Source: Paraconiothyrium sp. Pb-2020 (lineage: Eukaryota; Ascomycota; Dothideomycetes; Pleosporales; Didymosphaeriaceae). Taken from it: a DNA stretch of 64,000 nt. The stretch lies in contig JAJUBI010000003.1 in the NCBI GenBank assembly GCA_022419385.1, positions 3,410,001-3,474,000 on the forward strand, written 5' to 3'. Below the pieces are notes generated by a model. The model did not search any database and had not been told where the DNA came from. It saw only the letters and a list, made by a program, of their open reading frames with translations. Below, in pieces: positions 1-12,035 of this stretch; position 1 is the first letter of the stretch; the number at the start of each line of letters is the position of its first letter. The position numbers and the translations under genes are program-made.

Positions 1-778
1 GTACGACGGACTTCATCCCGGATGTGCGGCAGTATGTAAGTGTCCAAGCATTCGTGAATGCGACGCGACGATATGTAGTGACTATGACTATTGAGTCGTT
101 CTCTGTTCTCCTCGTGGCAAGTCCGACTTGCACTTTCTACCGAATTACGCCTTCTCCAAGAGCGGGTCACTTGTTAGGGCTACGTATGTGGCTTTGCTCT
201 TTCGAAATCTTTATTGTTCGCACATAATCTTCCGTCGCAGGGTTGCACGTTTCAGGCAAAAAGCAGCGGGTGGTTTCCACACATTCGGCAATATGAGCTT
301 CTAAAACAACACCCAGAGCCTTCCATCAATGCGAGCATATTCCAAAGCGATGCTTCTCCACTTAAACCTCCCGCATTATGATCGCTCGCCATGAGCTTCA
401 GCCTATTCGAGAACCGCTACAGGCGGTCACCCTTCATCTCTTCGTGACCCAACCCACACCGGTCTCGGCAGCATCATATCCCACGAAATATTCGAAAAGT
501 ACGCTGAGCACTGGTAGAAAAATTAGAGGCAGAATGTGCGAGATATGCGCCGCCATCCACTTGACGCAGACCTAGTTTCTGTGGTAAAGCGTCGCCAGGC
601 AACCAATCAATTCCCATCGGATGTAGCAGGGATACAACACTGTGCAACCACCACACCAACATTTCCAGATTTCAGATCTAGTACCCACGCGACGCATGTG
701 GTGCAGCTGGTCTGCATCTCGAATCCTCTTCGTATCGCTCGTTAAACTCTATTCTAGCTGTATGTTTTTGATCTTGTA
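1..778. other. Gene-free 5' edge of window
   Basis: No reading frame here looks coding. The short frames on both strands lack conserved motifs, splice logic or a plausible start context. The last few hundred bases presumably hold the promoter of the membrane protein that begins at 779. Confidence 0.5.
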
Positions 779-2134
779 ATGATGGTTTCTAGTATCAGTA
801 TAACGGTTTGGCTGTGTTGGATCGCTATTGTGGGCTTGATAGGTGTCGAGGCGCAGGATAATGGTGATGGAAGTGGTGGCTCTTCTGAAAACGCGAATGG
901 GAACTTCGGTCCTGGCGGTGGACGGTTTGGGAATGGCGACAACAGAGGCGGAAGACGATTCGGGCACAGACCTGTAGGTTATGGCTACGCACTTGCCTCT
1001 CTCATTCGCAGCTGCTCACCTTTGACGTAGGGCTTCCGGAACGGTGGTCGATTTGGAAGTGGGAGAAAAGGCGGCCAACAAGGTGGCGACCAGGCTGCGA
1101 CGAACAACACGAGCAGCGAAGGTGATGACGACGAAGCGGAAGATATTTCGACTTCACCTTCGTCTACAGCGGACCCTGCGCCTTTGGTAGCTCCAGCAAG
1201 TGCTGATGTACAGGCCTCAGTGGCTTTGCCAGAAGTGTCCACTACCCTCGTTGCAGCTTCTTCAACGCCTACCGAATCCTTCAACCAGCCGACCAGCGTT
1301 GTGGATGCATTCCCCGCGCCTCAAACTACTGCTGCGACTCTCGTCGGAATACCTTACGTTGTGCCGTCTAGCAGTGCGATCATCGAAAGCCTGTCGTCAA
1401 CGGCTTTACCAGCGCCAACCTCTTCTCTCATTCCAGTCTCTGCCCTTACGACCACACGACTTACGATAACGTCTTCAAAGACCATCTACGTGACATCTGC
1501 TGCTCTTCCTCTACCGACTTCTATCCCAGCAGAAGCAGACTCCTCTGCCTCTGCACAAGCAACGCCAGCTCCTTCGCTGGACCTTGCGCCCCTTCCCGCT
1601 TCTTCAGTGAAGCCGCTCAGCGCGGGGGAGAAAGCCGGTGTGGGAATTGGCATCACGTTCGCAGTGCTCGTCGTTGTGGGCGCAATCGCATACGAATTGT
1701 ACCGCCGTCGCAGAGTGAAGGCTCGAGTACGCCGTGGAAGCGAGACAGACAGTCAAGATGCCGGGTCTCCTAACCGAAATCTTGCGCTCAGAGGCTTCTT
1801 CGGACCGAACGACAAGCACGACAAGAAGCACGATCCTGAATGGAGCATTGAGTCCGCGGAGAAGATATCCATCGTCCGCGCTGGGAGCGTGAGGTCTGTG
1901 GAATCGCAGGCGCGGCCTTTGACTCCTCCGCTACCCAATCTACCGTCTGGGCCGAGGTTTGCGCCCGCAAGTAGCGGGACGGAGGTTGTTAAAGTAGGCA
2001 TGGCAGTTCCGGAGCGAAAGCCAACCCCAAAATTGGTGGATATGGCGTTGAGGAGTAACCCTCCGGTGTCGCCGAGTTCCTTTCCGAGTCCTCCGCGACC
2101 CGGCAAGACTGGGAGCTGGCCGTTGCCGGAGTAA
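779..2134 (+). CDS. Single-pass secretory membrane protein, wall-anchored type
   Basis: Two exons (779-973 and 1031-2134) joined across a 57-nt GTAGGT...TAG intron encode about 432 residues. The N-terminus is a hydrophobic signal peptide (about 1-21). A Gly/Asn/Arg-rich segment follows, then a long Ser/Thr/Pro/Ala-rich ectodomain likely to be O-mannosylated, and one transmembrane helix (about 268-286). An Arg-rich stop-transfer and a basic, Pro-rich cytosolic tail of about 145 residues end the protein. The order resembles Mid2/Wsc-type surface sensors, but I see no WSC cysteine domain, so a sensor role is only inferred. Two adjacent ATGs (779 and 782) could each serve as start; the first is used here. 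The membrane topology is well supported; the function is not known. Confidence 0.75.
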
Positions 2135-2993
2135 GATGTCTTAATGATTGTTTTCAGAGCTTCGTACTGGGTTTTGGCTTCGCCAATGGATGGTATCTAG
2201 GCGTACGGTTTGCTTATATAGGATGCAGAACCCGAAGATCGGACATGGCGTACTGGTTTGCGTCGTTTGATACCTCTGGGAATGGCTGCGTCGTAATGTC
2301 CTGTTCTATCACCTAAAGAGGAAGGAAAGTGCTGAAGCGTTGTCTTGCTATCTATATAGGAAGGGTTGAGCAGTCTTTCGTGCTCCTGGTGAGCTCCAAA
2401 CTTGTTTCACGCGTGTCACACCTCCCGAAGTAGCTCGCGCCCCCAGAAAAAGTTTTCTGGCATCTGAGGGCCAGCAACACAATTAAGTAGTGGGGCTAGT
2501 TTTTTCTCGAATCGTGGGGCGCCGTATTGTACTTGCGATATATCTCTTCCTATCGAATATACCACTTACTCGGTCACAAATCGTCAAACTTCCGGTCGGG
2601 AACGAACTTCACATTCCCGCAGTCATGCTTTAGCTGTCTCTTCGACCCACAACTCAAAAGCCACAGGGCTTGCCGCCAAGTGATTTGACCTGCTTACGAT
2701 ACTGCGACGAGTTCGCAAACGCCTTTTTATTTGAGTTGTGTAGGACCTAATGCTGTTGTTACATACGGCGCTATTGGACGAGGGGACCAGCATGTGCTAG
2801 ACGTGATAGATAGACATGGTATTACGTGTTTACGCAAACTATTCCAATAACGAGGCTGGTCTGGTCACATATCTTAAGAGTGGCTGGGGATCTTTGGGAC
2901 ATCTGACATACGATAACAACAATCTAAGACCAGTGTATAGGCCATGAAGGGTAGAAAACGTCAATCATTCGTCGACCATAGAGGTTTCGAACC
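2135..2993. other. Intergenic region between convergent genes
   Basis: This 0.86-kb stretch lies between the stops of the membrane protein and the urea transporter, so it should hold both 3' ends. No coding frame or RNA gene is recognisable. Confidence 0.5.
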
Positions 2994-5125
2994 TTAGTGC
3001 TTCGCTTTCTCATCTACCGACTCGGCAGGTGGTGACTCGAGCCCTTCTCCCTGTGTAACTGCAGGCTTCGTCCGCCCTTTTCCAGTGAGGTCCCGGAAGA
3101 TAGCCTTGAATGTCCTGGTACTGGTCTCCCGCCCTTCCCAAAGCGGATATAGGCCCACACAGAAAGAGCTGCAGAACATCCAAAGAATACCGACGACGAC
3201 CCATCCAGTGAAGAACTTTTTGCTGAAAATGTAGCCGGAGCCGTACATGGGCATGGGCCAGAGAACTAGGAGTGCGAGCGTCATGAACACAGTCATCCAT
3301 CGCGCAATCTTCGAGGCCTTGAGAAGCTTGGCTTGCTCCTCTTCCTCCTCGACGGAGGTGTGCAGTCGCTCGCCCGGGACAAGCTCTAAATCCACGTGGG
3401 CAGCGGTTGCGAGATCGTGATCGTCACCCTTACGGATGGCTTTCATGGAGACCCAGTCGTAGTTTTGGGGGCCAAACGCGTATGTAAGAACCGGCACGAA
3501 GATGAGTGGAGAGAGGAGTGCAACAACATTGCCGGCAAGCATAGGATTATTGGCACCGGTTGTCGCGACAGTAAGCTCGCCACTTTCTTTCTTCGCGGTG
3601 ACGAGCCATGCGATGAGCGAGCAGGCAAACCCCAGAGGCGGTGAGAATGTTGCGGCGTACCAGTTTTGCTTGCTCCACATCAAGGTCAATGTGGCAGGAA
3701 GGACGGCAGAAGAGATGATGACGCCCATGAGGAGATAGAGGTAGCCCATAGAGATACCAATGTAGTGGAGTCCTGTAGACCAGGCAGCCATGGCGACGGC
3801 AAACGCAATAACCATCATATGAGACATGTAGATGAGCTGCTTTCCGGTGGCTCGAGGGTTGATGTATGTCTGGTAGAAGTCGTAGGTCCAGATACTGGAG
3901 ACAGCGATAAGCTCAGCAGACATAGCAGATGTAACCGCCATGAATACAAGAAGGAGAGTTGCAACTGCGCCTCCGCTTCCTAGCATGGCTACAGCAGCAT
4001 TCGGCAATACAAGGCCCGCAGAGACATCAGCAGCGGGAAGACGGTTGGGGTAAGTCGGGAAAACGGGGTTGCTCTCCAAGGCTAGAGCAGCAAGACCCAT
4101 GGTAGTGGCCGCTAGCCATGGAATGGCGAACCAGGACAGACCGCCCATGATGTAGCCAGGTAGGGCATCAACGGGGCTAGCAGCGATAGCCTTGTTGTAG
4201 TATCCGTTGTCGCAAAAGACAGTCCCAAAGTTTCCAACGATATTGATGACGAAGAAGATAGCACCTTCCTTGGAGCGCATCGTAAGGTATGAACCTCCAG
4301 CGTTGCCTAATATATGCGGTTAGTCGACGTGATGATACAAGTAGAGGGGAGACATACCCTCAACTGGATGCTTCTTAGCGGCTTCGACTAGTAGATCGAA
4401 CACTTTGGAAGGGCTTCCGAGGTTGGCGTTTGTGGCATAGGCGGTGAAGGCGAACATGAGGAGGATGACCAGGATAACGACGGTATGCGCATAATCCGTG
4501 AGGAAGGTAGCTTTGATACCGCCGAACATGGTATACAAGCAGACACCGATGGGCAAAAGAAAGCAGGCGGCGGCGGTGGGTACACCTGTGAGGGTTGTGA
4601 CTACCGCAGAGCCTCCGGTGAGCAGCATGGATGTGACCAAGATATTCGTGAACAAGCCGAAGACCATGAAAACGATATGCGTAACGGCTCCATAGCGCGC
4701 GCGGATGACTTCAAGAAAGGTGTGCGCATTTGGTGCTCTTCGCTTCAATTCGATGGCGATGGTTGCGAAGAGGATGATCTGAACGGTTGCACCTGATGCG
4801 TACCAGAAGGGACCTGAAACGCCATAATTATACGCGACAGCACTGCTCTGAAGGAGTGTTGCGGCCCATGTCCAGGAAGAAACGACGGCGGAGGCAACGA
4901 GACCAGACTTCACGGAGCGGCCAGCAGTAGAGAACATTTCCGAGGTTTGCAGCTCATAGTTGTATCGTTTCAGGACAAAGGTTGTCAGAATCATGAAGAA
5001 GCTACCATGCGTCAGCATCCAAAGTCAAGTTGCTCATGGTTCAACCAAACCTACGCGAAGGCAAAGCCCAGCCCAATGACCACTCCATAGCCGACAGCTT
5101 GTGACAGCGGAGGAGGGTTCGCCAT
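2994..5125 (-). CDS. DUR3: Urea active transporter, DUR3 type (sodium:solute symporter family)
   Basis: Three exons (5125-5055, 5001-4358, 4306-2994) with introns of 53 and 51 nt give 675 residues, the usual size for fungal Dur3. Dur3 proteins are proton-coupled high-affinity urea (and polyamine) importers of the plasma membrane. The sequence shows the family layout of about 15 hydrophobic helices. A short exon begins MANPPPLSQAVGYG, and a stretch of the GNAGGSYLTMRSKEGA type spans the second splice junction, followed by the conserved FFVINIVGNFGTVF helix. The C-terminal tail is charged. Start choice: the 23-codon first exon continues straight into the first helix. The neighbouring nucleoside transporter and upstream GATA sites fit a nitrogen-scavenging role. 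I see no lesion. Confidence 0.93.
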
Positions 5126-6669
5126 GGTTCTTCTATTTCAATTGAGCGCTCCAATGGCTATGATCCGGCTCTTGCTACCGAGGTTGGTGAGAGAAGCTGC
5201 GCGTGCAGTTGCAGCTCAAGATGCGCAGGAGTGGCGATTATATACGCGCTTACTGCCGAGAAATGGCAAGCACTTGTCAAGCGATGGTACGCCCTAGCGC
5301 ACCCTCAGATGGAGACGATGGCGTGAAGCTTGTGAAGATAAAGACGAGACGGCAAGCTTCAGGTGGCGGTCCCGGCAGGTATACACAGTAATGCCGCTGT
5401 GCCATGATGGGCGTGCAGCGAATTGTACATGACTCGATGGTATAAAATTCCCCGTATTGGTTGTAAACGCCCACGAGTGGATCCGTGGGGTAGTTCGCTA
5501 TGGCTGAAAGAGCAACGATGGGTTGCGTTGGGCTTGACCCTGGCTGGAACCTGATAAGGAAGCGAGATGTGGTCGAGATAAGGTGTGCAGCCGTGAGCGG
5601 GCATGTTTAGTCACGCTGCACATGCTCCTCAACTTCGTTCAGCCCTAGGCCAGAGGATATGGGCGCCACCTCAAAAGCAAGCAAAGCAGGCATCTCGGTG
5701 AGGTCGAGCGAGGGTTTGGTCACGGCGGTCGCGTAACGTTTCGTGCATGTAGCGGCCGTTGCGCTATCATTGCCAAGCATGTGATTGGTGCATCTTGCAA
5801 ACCCTTATCTTCAGCCCTGCGCGGCCATCGGGATTCTACCGCTGTGGGGGAGTCGTGAGTTCGTAGTACTCGATCGCGTTGGTAATCGTGTGTGCATCTC
5901 TGTGCCGACATCGCTTCCGTGGACACGACCCCCGCCTGGGCCGGGGATGCAAAGAGCACGTGACGACGCGCCTTCCTCAAGGTTCCACAAACGCGTGGAA
6001 AAAAGAATCCTTAACCACATGCGAAAGATGCGTTACAACGTCCTAAGTCGTCCTGAAAAGGACCCCGTGAACCTCAAGTCCTGTCGTCCACCAGCATGTT
6101 CTAGACCAGAGAAGCAAGCACCAAACGCCCACTGCACTTTCCCGCCTGTGCACTATCGCGAGAGGCTTCAACTACACCATGTTCGTTGGCAACTGGCTGT
6201 CCAATCGGCATGTCTTGTGTTCGTGTGGAAGACTGTCGGTGAGTAGTTTGCCAAGCTCAAACGACATTTTACGACAAATGGCCTAATGCGTGGTAGCGGC
6301 TCCGTGTAAAAGGGCGCGCGCCAAGCAGGGGGCCGCATCGCCAGCGAAACTTCATCTTGACCGTTCCCTGCCAATCCTCCAAAAGTTTTCTCAAACTCTT
6401 TCGAAAGCTCGTCGTGTCGATCCATGACACCATGCTCGCACATGTATACTCCCTGTCTTCCCATGGTCATGGCATATGTGGATGAAGTTGATTCAAGAGC
6501 AAAATGGCATAGTCGCCTTCACAAACTCGTCAGAACAAGATTCGAAATATATCATTGAATATTTGCGAGCCTGTTCCAGGGTATCTCATCGATCGGCCAA
6601 GTCTCGCCAATCTTTCAACAAACATTACGCATACAACAACACCTGCTCCAAGGCACGAGACCAAAGCAT
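5126..6669. other. Promoter region of DUR3 and 3' flank of the nucleoside transporter
   Basis: This 1.5-kb gap separates the DUR3 start from the stop of the next minus-strand gene. It holds the GATA-type sites listed separately. Several short frames exist on both strands but none looks coding. Confidence 0.5.
5336..5810. promoter_or_regulatory. Cluster of GATA-type (HGATAR) sites upstream of DUR3
   Basis: Seen directly: AGATAA at 5336-5341 and 5576-5581, TGATAA at 5552-5557, and TTATCT (AGATAA on the other strand) at 5805-5810. All lie 0.2-0.7 kb upstream of the DUR3 start at 5125. HGATAR is the binding consensus of the fungal nitrogen regulators AreA/NIT2, and urea permease genes are classic nitrogen-repressed targets. 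Function here is inferred from motif and context; isolated GATA hexamers are common by chance. Confidence 0.45.
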
Positions 6670-8753
6670 CTAAGAAGACGGAGTCACCGCAGTGAATTTC
6701 GCCTGCAAGAGTTAGTTCTGGCAATACGCAAACTGAAGGAACGAAGCTTACCTGGTCGTTGACAACCAAGCCGGCAATGCTGGCACTAGTCAAGGTGGAG
6801 ACAACACCGGAAATCAATGCACTAACAGCAAGACGCGAGACATCACCGCTGCGACCTGGGCTGATCTGACTGAGCACACCAATCTGCGTTCCCAGCGACC
6901 CAATGTTACCGAAACCGCAGACGGCATAAGTGGCAATCAGTCTGGCACGAGGCGACAGATTGGCATAGGCTGGCTCATTTTGCAAGTTGTTGAAGGCGAC
7001 AAACTCGTTGGCAATGACCTTGACACCAATCAATCGTCCGACAAGAAGGAGCTCGTGCTTGCTGCGAGGTACGCCAATCAAGAACGCAATCGGGAAGCAG
7101 AGGTAGCCAAGGATAAGCTCCAGGGTAAGGTCGTAGTCTCCGTCGAGATTGATGTATCGGCCCCACCAAGTCAAGAGACCGTCAACAAGATTCAAAAGCG
7201 CAATGATGACGAGAAGGGTGGTAACAATCATGCCGGCAATTTTGAGACCCAGCCACGCACCGTTGGCAAAGGCGTGCAGAGCATTGGCGGCTTTGTGTTC
7301 CTCGTCGTCGGGGATCACAACCCGTCCAGCAGTAAGTGTCTCCTCTTCCTCGGGGTATCGAAGTTTGCTGATGGCGAGAGAGGCAGGAATACTCATGACA
7401 CAGGACGAGATCAGCGCCTGTGGGTTGATGCCCATGCCAATGTAGGCAACCAGGACACTACCAGCGATGGTAGCGAAACCAGAAGTCATGACTTGGTGCA
7501 TTTCTGCCATGGTCAAATGTGCGACGAATGGCCGAATCAACATAGCGGACTCTCCTTGACCAATGAAGGGTGACGCAGCAGCAACAACGGCCTCGGCACC
7601 GGAGACGCGCATAGACCAGAAGAAGAAGACGGCAAACTTGCCAATGAACCACTGCACGATACCCCAGTAGTACAGTAGCTGCACGAAAGCAACGAAGAAG
7701 ATGATAGCCGGAATGACGCTAAAGAAGAAGTAGGTGTTGGCGGCGATATCGTCAGTGGTCAAAAACGCTACACCATCCTTGGCAAAACCCAAGAGCTCGC
7801 GAGCAAGGGTTGAGATGAAGTTGAAGATATCGTAACCAGCCTGGGTCCTGAGAACGAAGAGTGCGATGATGAATTGTGTGAGCATGCCGACGATGACAGT
7901 GTGCCACACGATCTTCTTCTTGTTGCGCGACGTGGCCCAGAAAAAGAAGATGAAGACAACCAGGCCGAACAGACTAATGGCACGATTTGCTCGGCTGTTG
8001 TCCGCGGATTCCGCGCTTGCAAATGTTCCGACAAGCATAACGGCAATCGTCAAGGCGGCACCAGCGTAAACACGCATCTTTTCCGGGATCAGGGCAGTGA
8101 ATCGTACACCAGTGTTGTTCCACACAAAGTGCATTGGGCGCGTGATAATGGTAATTGGCACGTGGAAGAAGATGAGCCGGAGCATTATGGCCAACCAGAG
8201 CAGGAACGGGATGACCCAATTCTTGTCATGTCGGTGCACTACGACGCTGGCAATCCACCAACTGCTACACGTCAGTAAATGTTCTCGACAACACTCGACA
8301 ACAGCCAGATTTCCGCAAAGCGTACCCGGTGAAGAACATCCCAATGAAGATGTGAACGAAGATGCGGTATCTCCGATAGTACCCGGAGAACTTGTGTCTT
8401 TTAGGGTCCGCCTCTTCGGCGACGCCATTGGTATGCGAGTCTTTCTCCAAGCTGCCATGCTCAGTCTCATAGTAGCCGCCAGACTTTTCAACGTCAATCT
8501 CTTGTCGCTCCGGGTGGCCGTGACGATGAAGCGCATCGTCGTTAGGGTCCTGCGCTGGTATTACGCTCGGTTCATTGAGCGTGGTACCTTTGGTGTAGGC
8601 CTTGTCGTCGTTGGCTTCTACGTGCGCGTGCGCACCATGGTGGAGGTGCTCGTGGTGGTGCTCGTGTGCAACGTCCAACGCAGGGTCAGGATTCCGAGCA
8701 ACACCTGGTATGGTGGAGATCAGCGACGAAGGGTCGCGCGACACGTCGGCCAT
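6670..8753 (-). CDS. Concentrative nucleoside transporter (CNT family)
   Basis: Three exons (8753-8326, 8261-6752, 6702-6670) encode 656 residues; the last exon adds only 11 codons (AKFTAVTPSS). CNT proteins import nucleosides by sodium or proton symport across the plasma membrane. Visible family signatures include GQGESAMLIRPF, SGFATIAGSVLVAYIGMG, ANEFVAF and the GFGNIGSLGTQIGVL block near the C-terminus, set in about ten or more hydrophobic helices. The cytosolic N-terminus carries an unusual histidine-rich patch (about residues 30-44, nine His). I chose the ATG at 8753 because the first conserved-looking segment starts there; an in-frame ATG at 8852 would add 33 residues. It sits in tandem behind DUR3 on the same strand. 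Confidence 0.9.
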
Positions 8754-11011
8754 GTTGAAGTCTGGCACAATGGCAATTCCCTTGATGCAGTTGAAGGCAA
8801 GGAACTGTAACAACCCACCGGGCCGCAAGACGGATTTTATTTGTGGTCGCACTACACGCTACGAAATGGGGGGCGGACCACAACTTCGGCCTAGACGACG
8901 CTGCGAAGTTCTGTGCGTTGTGATCCTTGGCCGTGCAATGGCAGCTGCCTCTTCCGGCTGGTGGAGACGCCGCGACTTTGGCTTGATTGGCAGGCCGGCC
9001 TTGTCCGCCACTGCTCCCTTTCCACACAGAGCCCGCGTCTGGGCTCGCCAAGTCCTCCCATCGTTGCTCCGAACACCCCTGCAACGCTGATGGATCCTTA
9101 TCACGAGGAACGGGGCCTCCAGTCTCATTTGCTGGTCAATTTGATATCGCAGCTGGGGTAAGAGATAAGCGCGGCGAATCCGCGCTAGAACATCGGGGGG
9201 CTTCGGTTGAGGCTCCTTTTGCGGTTGGGGTGGCGGGAGCCCTGACGTTCAACTTTGGTTATCTTCGTGGACCCCGAGGAGCAGACTTTGAGCAGACTCT
9301 TCGACCAGCTTACAGCGCTCAGAGTACTACAAAGTGTCCAAAGGATCACTCACTACAAATGACCTGCAGGTCGCATAGCAATGCAAGCAGCGCTATTCCG
9401 AAAACGACAGCACGGGTACAATCGGTGCCACCCGCCGCGTCCTCTCGTGCCCACCTCCCGCTTGTGGAAACTGGAGAGAAATAGGCCCGGAGACGGCTCC
9501 AACTCCTCACAGACCGTCTCTCCACCAAGATACCCGTCGCATCTTAACGCGACTAATCGACCACTTGGAACTTTCATTAGCTTCCGATAACCAGGGCCAC
9601 GGCGCTGTCAACGCGTGGTCTTGTCTCACGCGACATCTGCAGCGACTCTCCTTCGACGTTTCGCAGGGTAGGGGTTGATAACCATGCGGCTTCATTACCA
9701 CAACAGTGGTTCGGAAGTCGCCTGTGTGCGAACCCTCGTGCATCGTTCTGCGCTTCGCTTCAATAGAGGTTCGTATATACGACAGCCAATAACGCGGTTC
9801 TAGTGCGCTTCCCTTGTCCTTATCACAAGCGGCGTAGCAGTCAGACGCGTGCCCCCTACTGAGGGCGAGTAACAGGGCATGTTGATGTAACAGTTTGCCT
9901 CGAACGCCGTCAAGACACCAGCATTAGACTGGACTGTAGTCTCACACGCGCTGGTAGCACCTTTGGTAGCAGGTCACTGGCTCTTCACAGGCCTACGACT
10001 GCATGCGAGTTGTGTAAGTCGGACGATAGGCACGAGACAGCACCTTAGCCTGCCCAGACGAGCAAGTGCTCCTCGGAACTCGGCCATTACAGTATCAGTT
10101 TTGGAGGAATATCGCGCCCAGACCTTCCCCTGATAAGGTCCAATCCGCACCGCCCGGAGTCAGCTGCAGTAGCTCATCTTCTAGGCGATCTGTACACATG
10201 TGGGTCACTGTAGGGCGCATCCGCGATAGCGGTACTGTGCACGCGGCTGTCGCACGATAGTTCTTCAAATGTTCATCTCTTTCACGACTTCTTGCAATGC
10301 GCGAGCCCATGGTCAAGTTACCATTCCGGCACTTTCTCGAAGACAGCTTAGGATTCCTGCCGCTCGACTACATCTAAGCTGTCAGCGTAGGCCACGCTTA
10401 CAGGTGCAAAATTACCACTTTGAGGCCCAACACCGTGGTCCTTTCCCAACGCGCGCTTCTCGCGGAAATCCTATTGTATGTGGTCATCCTGCTCACACAG
10501 TGGCTTTGACAAATCGAATGTCTGTATGAGATTTCCCAAGCGCCTCGAGCATCCGAGAGCGCGGAAGGAGTCGCCGACCAGCACTTTTATAAATATCAAC
10601 ACGTTCACTATCGTCCGTCACACCAACAGAATCGCGCCCTATTCTTACCCATTTGCAAGGGCTGGCGCAAAGCAGCGGACGTCATTTCATATAGTACAGC
10701 CCAGCCCTAGGGCTCAGTAACCAATTTCGGGTTCAACAGAAGCGTCCATCACTGTGCAGCCCTGTAAAACATCACGCCCTCACTCTACATTCGCTACCGT
10801 CCCGCCGCTAGCTCCGTTCTCCATCGTTTCGTCTTCCGAGACTGCCATTACTCGATCTAATTCGTATTTGATGGTGTCCGGGACAGTCACCATTGATATT
10901 GCCCCGCTTGGTCGCTTGTTTGGGATACCGACACGTGCGACACTTGAGTTGGGCGATGATGATACTGCTATCCGTTAGTACTCGTTAAAACATCAAGGTT
11001 TCTGTTTGATA
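8754..11011. other. Long intergenic region upstream of the nucleoside transporter
   Basis: This 2.2-kb stretch has no convincing gene. AGATAA at 9163-9168 and CGATAA at 9585-9590 are possible GATA sites for the transporter at 8753. The frames between 9 and 10.9 kb overlap on both strands, lack recognisable motifs and look like chance. Confidence 0.45.
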
Positions 11012-11344
11012 TTACCTACTCCTCGGATGCGATGTCGGTGGTGCAAGAGTTGCAGCTGTTTGATCATGTACGGCTCCACGAACTAGCACCGACGTCATAT
11101 ACTGCGCTGGCATTTCACTATGTAGTGAACATTCCGCTCTTGACACGTCTCCCTGATCAAACTGCTTGAGAGCGCAGATGCATGGTGGTACGGCAAGAGC
11201 TAGTGCAAAAACGGCAAAGATCAGGCTGTAGATTGCCGCTGGGTCCCAGCGAGTTGGGGTTGTACCCACATGTTCTAGTGTAGCAGATGGTGTGGCGGTT
11301 GGTGTGGCTGCCTCAAGTGCGGACGAGTTGTTGGAAATATACAT
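11012..11344 (-). CDS. Possible small single-pass membrane protein
   Basis: A 110-codon frame starting at 11344. It has a Ser/Thr/Ala-rich, possibly glycosylated N-terminal third, then WDPAAIYSLIF leading into a hydrophobic helix of about 20 residues that ends in PPCICALKQF, then a polar tail. Small proteins with this plan are common predictions in Dothideomycetes, but I cannot name a family. There is no splice evidence and no functional clue. It could be spurious; the single clean helix after a Thr/Pro-rich head is the main argument for it. Confidence 0.35.
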   Translation of the reverse strand: MYISNNSSALEAATPTATPSATLEHVGTTPTRWDPAAIYSLIFAVFALALAVPPCICALKQFDQGDVSRAECSLHSEMPAQYMTSVLVRGAVHDQTAATLAPPTSHPRSR

Positions 11345-11490
11345 GACTACGGTTGAAGAAGAAATAACGAGACAAGCAATTCGACTCCATACTCAGCATG
11401 AGTTCGAAATTAAATACGGTGCAGCTATCCTTTGACGTGCTGTGCAAAATCAGTTTCAACGCCGAAGAGGATGGAAGTGCTGAGCAAAAA

Positions 11491-11533
11491 GGCTTAGCGC
11501 AAAATCGATTCGATGCATTTCCAGGCTCGCACT
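11491..11533 (+). repeat. Solo copy of the upstream element of the A/B gene pair
   Basis: Begins GGCTTAGCGCAAAATCGATT and continues CGATGCATTTCC, ending in GGCTCGCAC. It matches the core of the elements at 11891-11941 and 15038-15092 with only scattered differences. Similarity stops after it, and no copy of the A/B coding sequence follows. It may be a relic of a third copy. Confidence 0.6.
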
Positions 11534-11855
11534 CACCAAGACATTCTCCAGAATCAACCATAACCATCGTTTGAACGGTATCATTAACACAACTGAAAAA
11601 CTCGCAGCTATCAGATAATTCTTGTTTGCTTTTGACAGCGGACGTCCATTGAACGTGGGCAGAGTTTCAGTGTGTTATGAGCGCCAACATGACACTAAGT
11701 TCCTCTGTCTTTCGGGGACGATAATGCATTGCACGGGATCGTGATGCTGCAGTTCCGAGAGCAGAAAAAATTCAACATCACACCCTTGACACTGGACGAC
11801 CAGGAAGGAGCCCGGCCACCCTCAGGCCACGTGATACTGGTTGTGCCCAGGTTGT

Positions 11856-11945
11856 GTAGAAGAAACACGGAAGGATCTCACGCCGGAAACGGCTAGCGCA
11901 AAACCAATTCTATGCCTTTCCATGACAGCTCAGCCTCGCACGCTG
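11856..11945 (+). repeat. Shared upstream element, copy preceding gene A
   Basis: About 90 bases matching 15002-15100 by eye: GTAGAAG near the left end, ACACGGAAG, a GCCGGAAA-type motif, TAGCGCAAAA, ATTC, CTTTCCATG and CAGCCTCG. It ends about 90 bases before the gene A start. It is either conserved promoter sequence or simply the duplicated flank of the gene pair. Confidence 0.65.
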
Positions 11946-12035
11946 CAACGAACGAGGTACACTCAGTATCGCTATAATTCCATCACAGCACTTCATTTAT
12001 TACCGTAGTACCACACTCAATTTGTAAGCCTCACC

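Larger units (their letters stand above)
11345..12035. other. Intergenic region with solo and full copies of a shared element
   Basis: This stretch contains the solo repeat copy at 11491-11533 and the longer copy at 11856-11945 that precedes gene A. Otherwise I see no coding frame. Confidence 0.5.

Noticed and set aside
10754..10978. 74-codon plus-strand frame
   Set aside because: No family resemblance or signal; too short to support alone.
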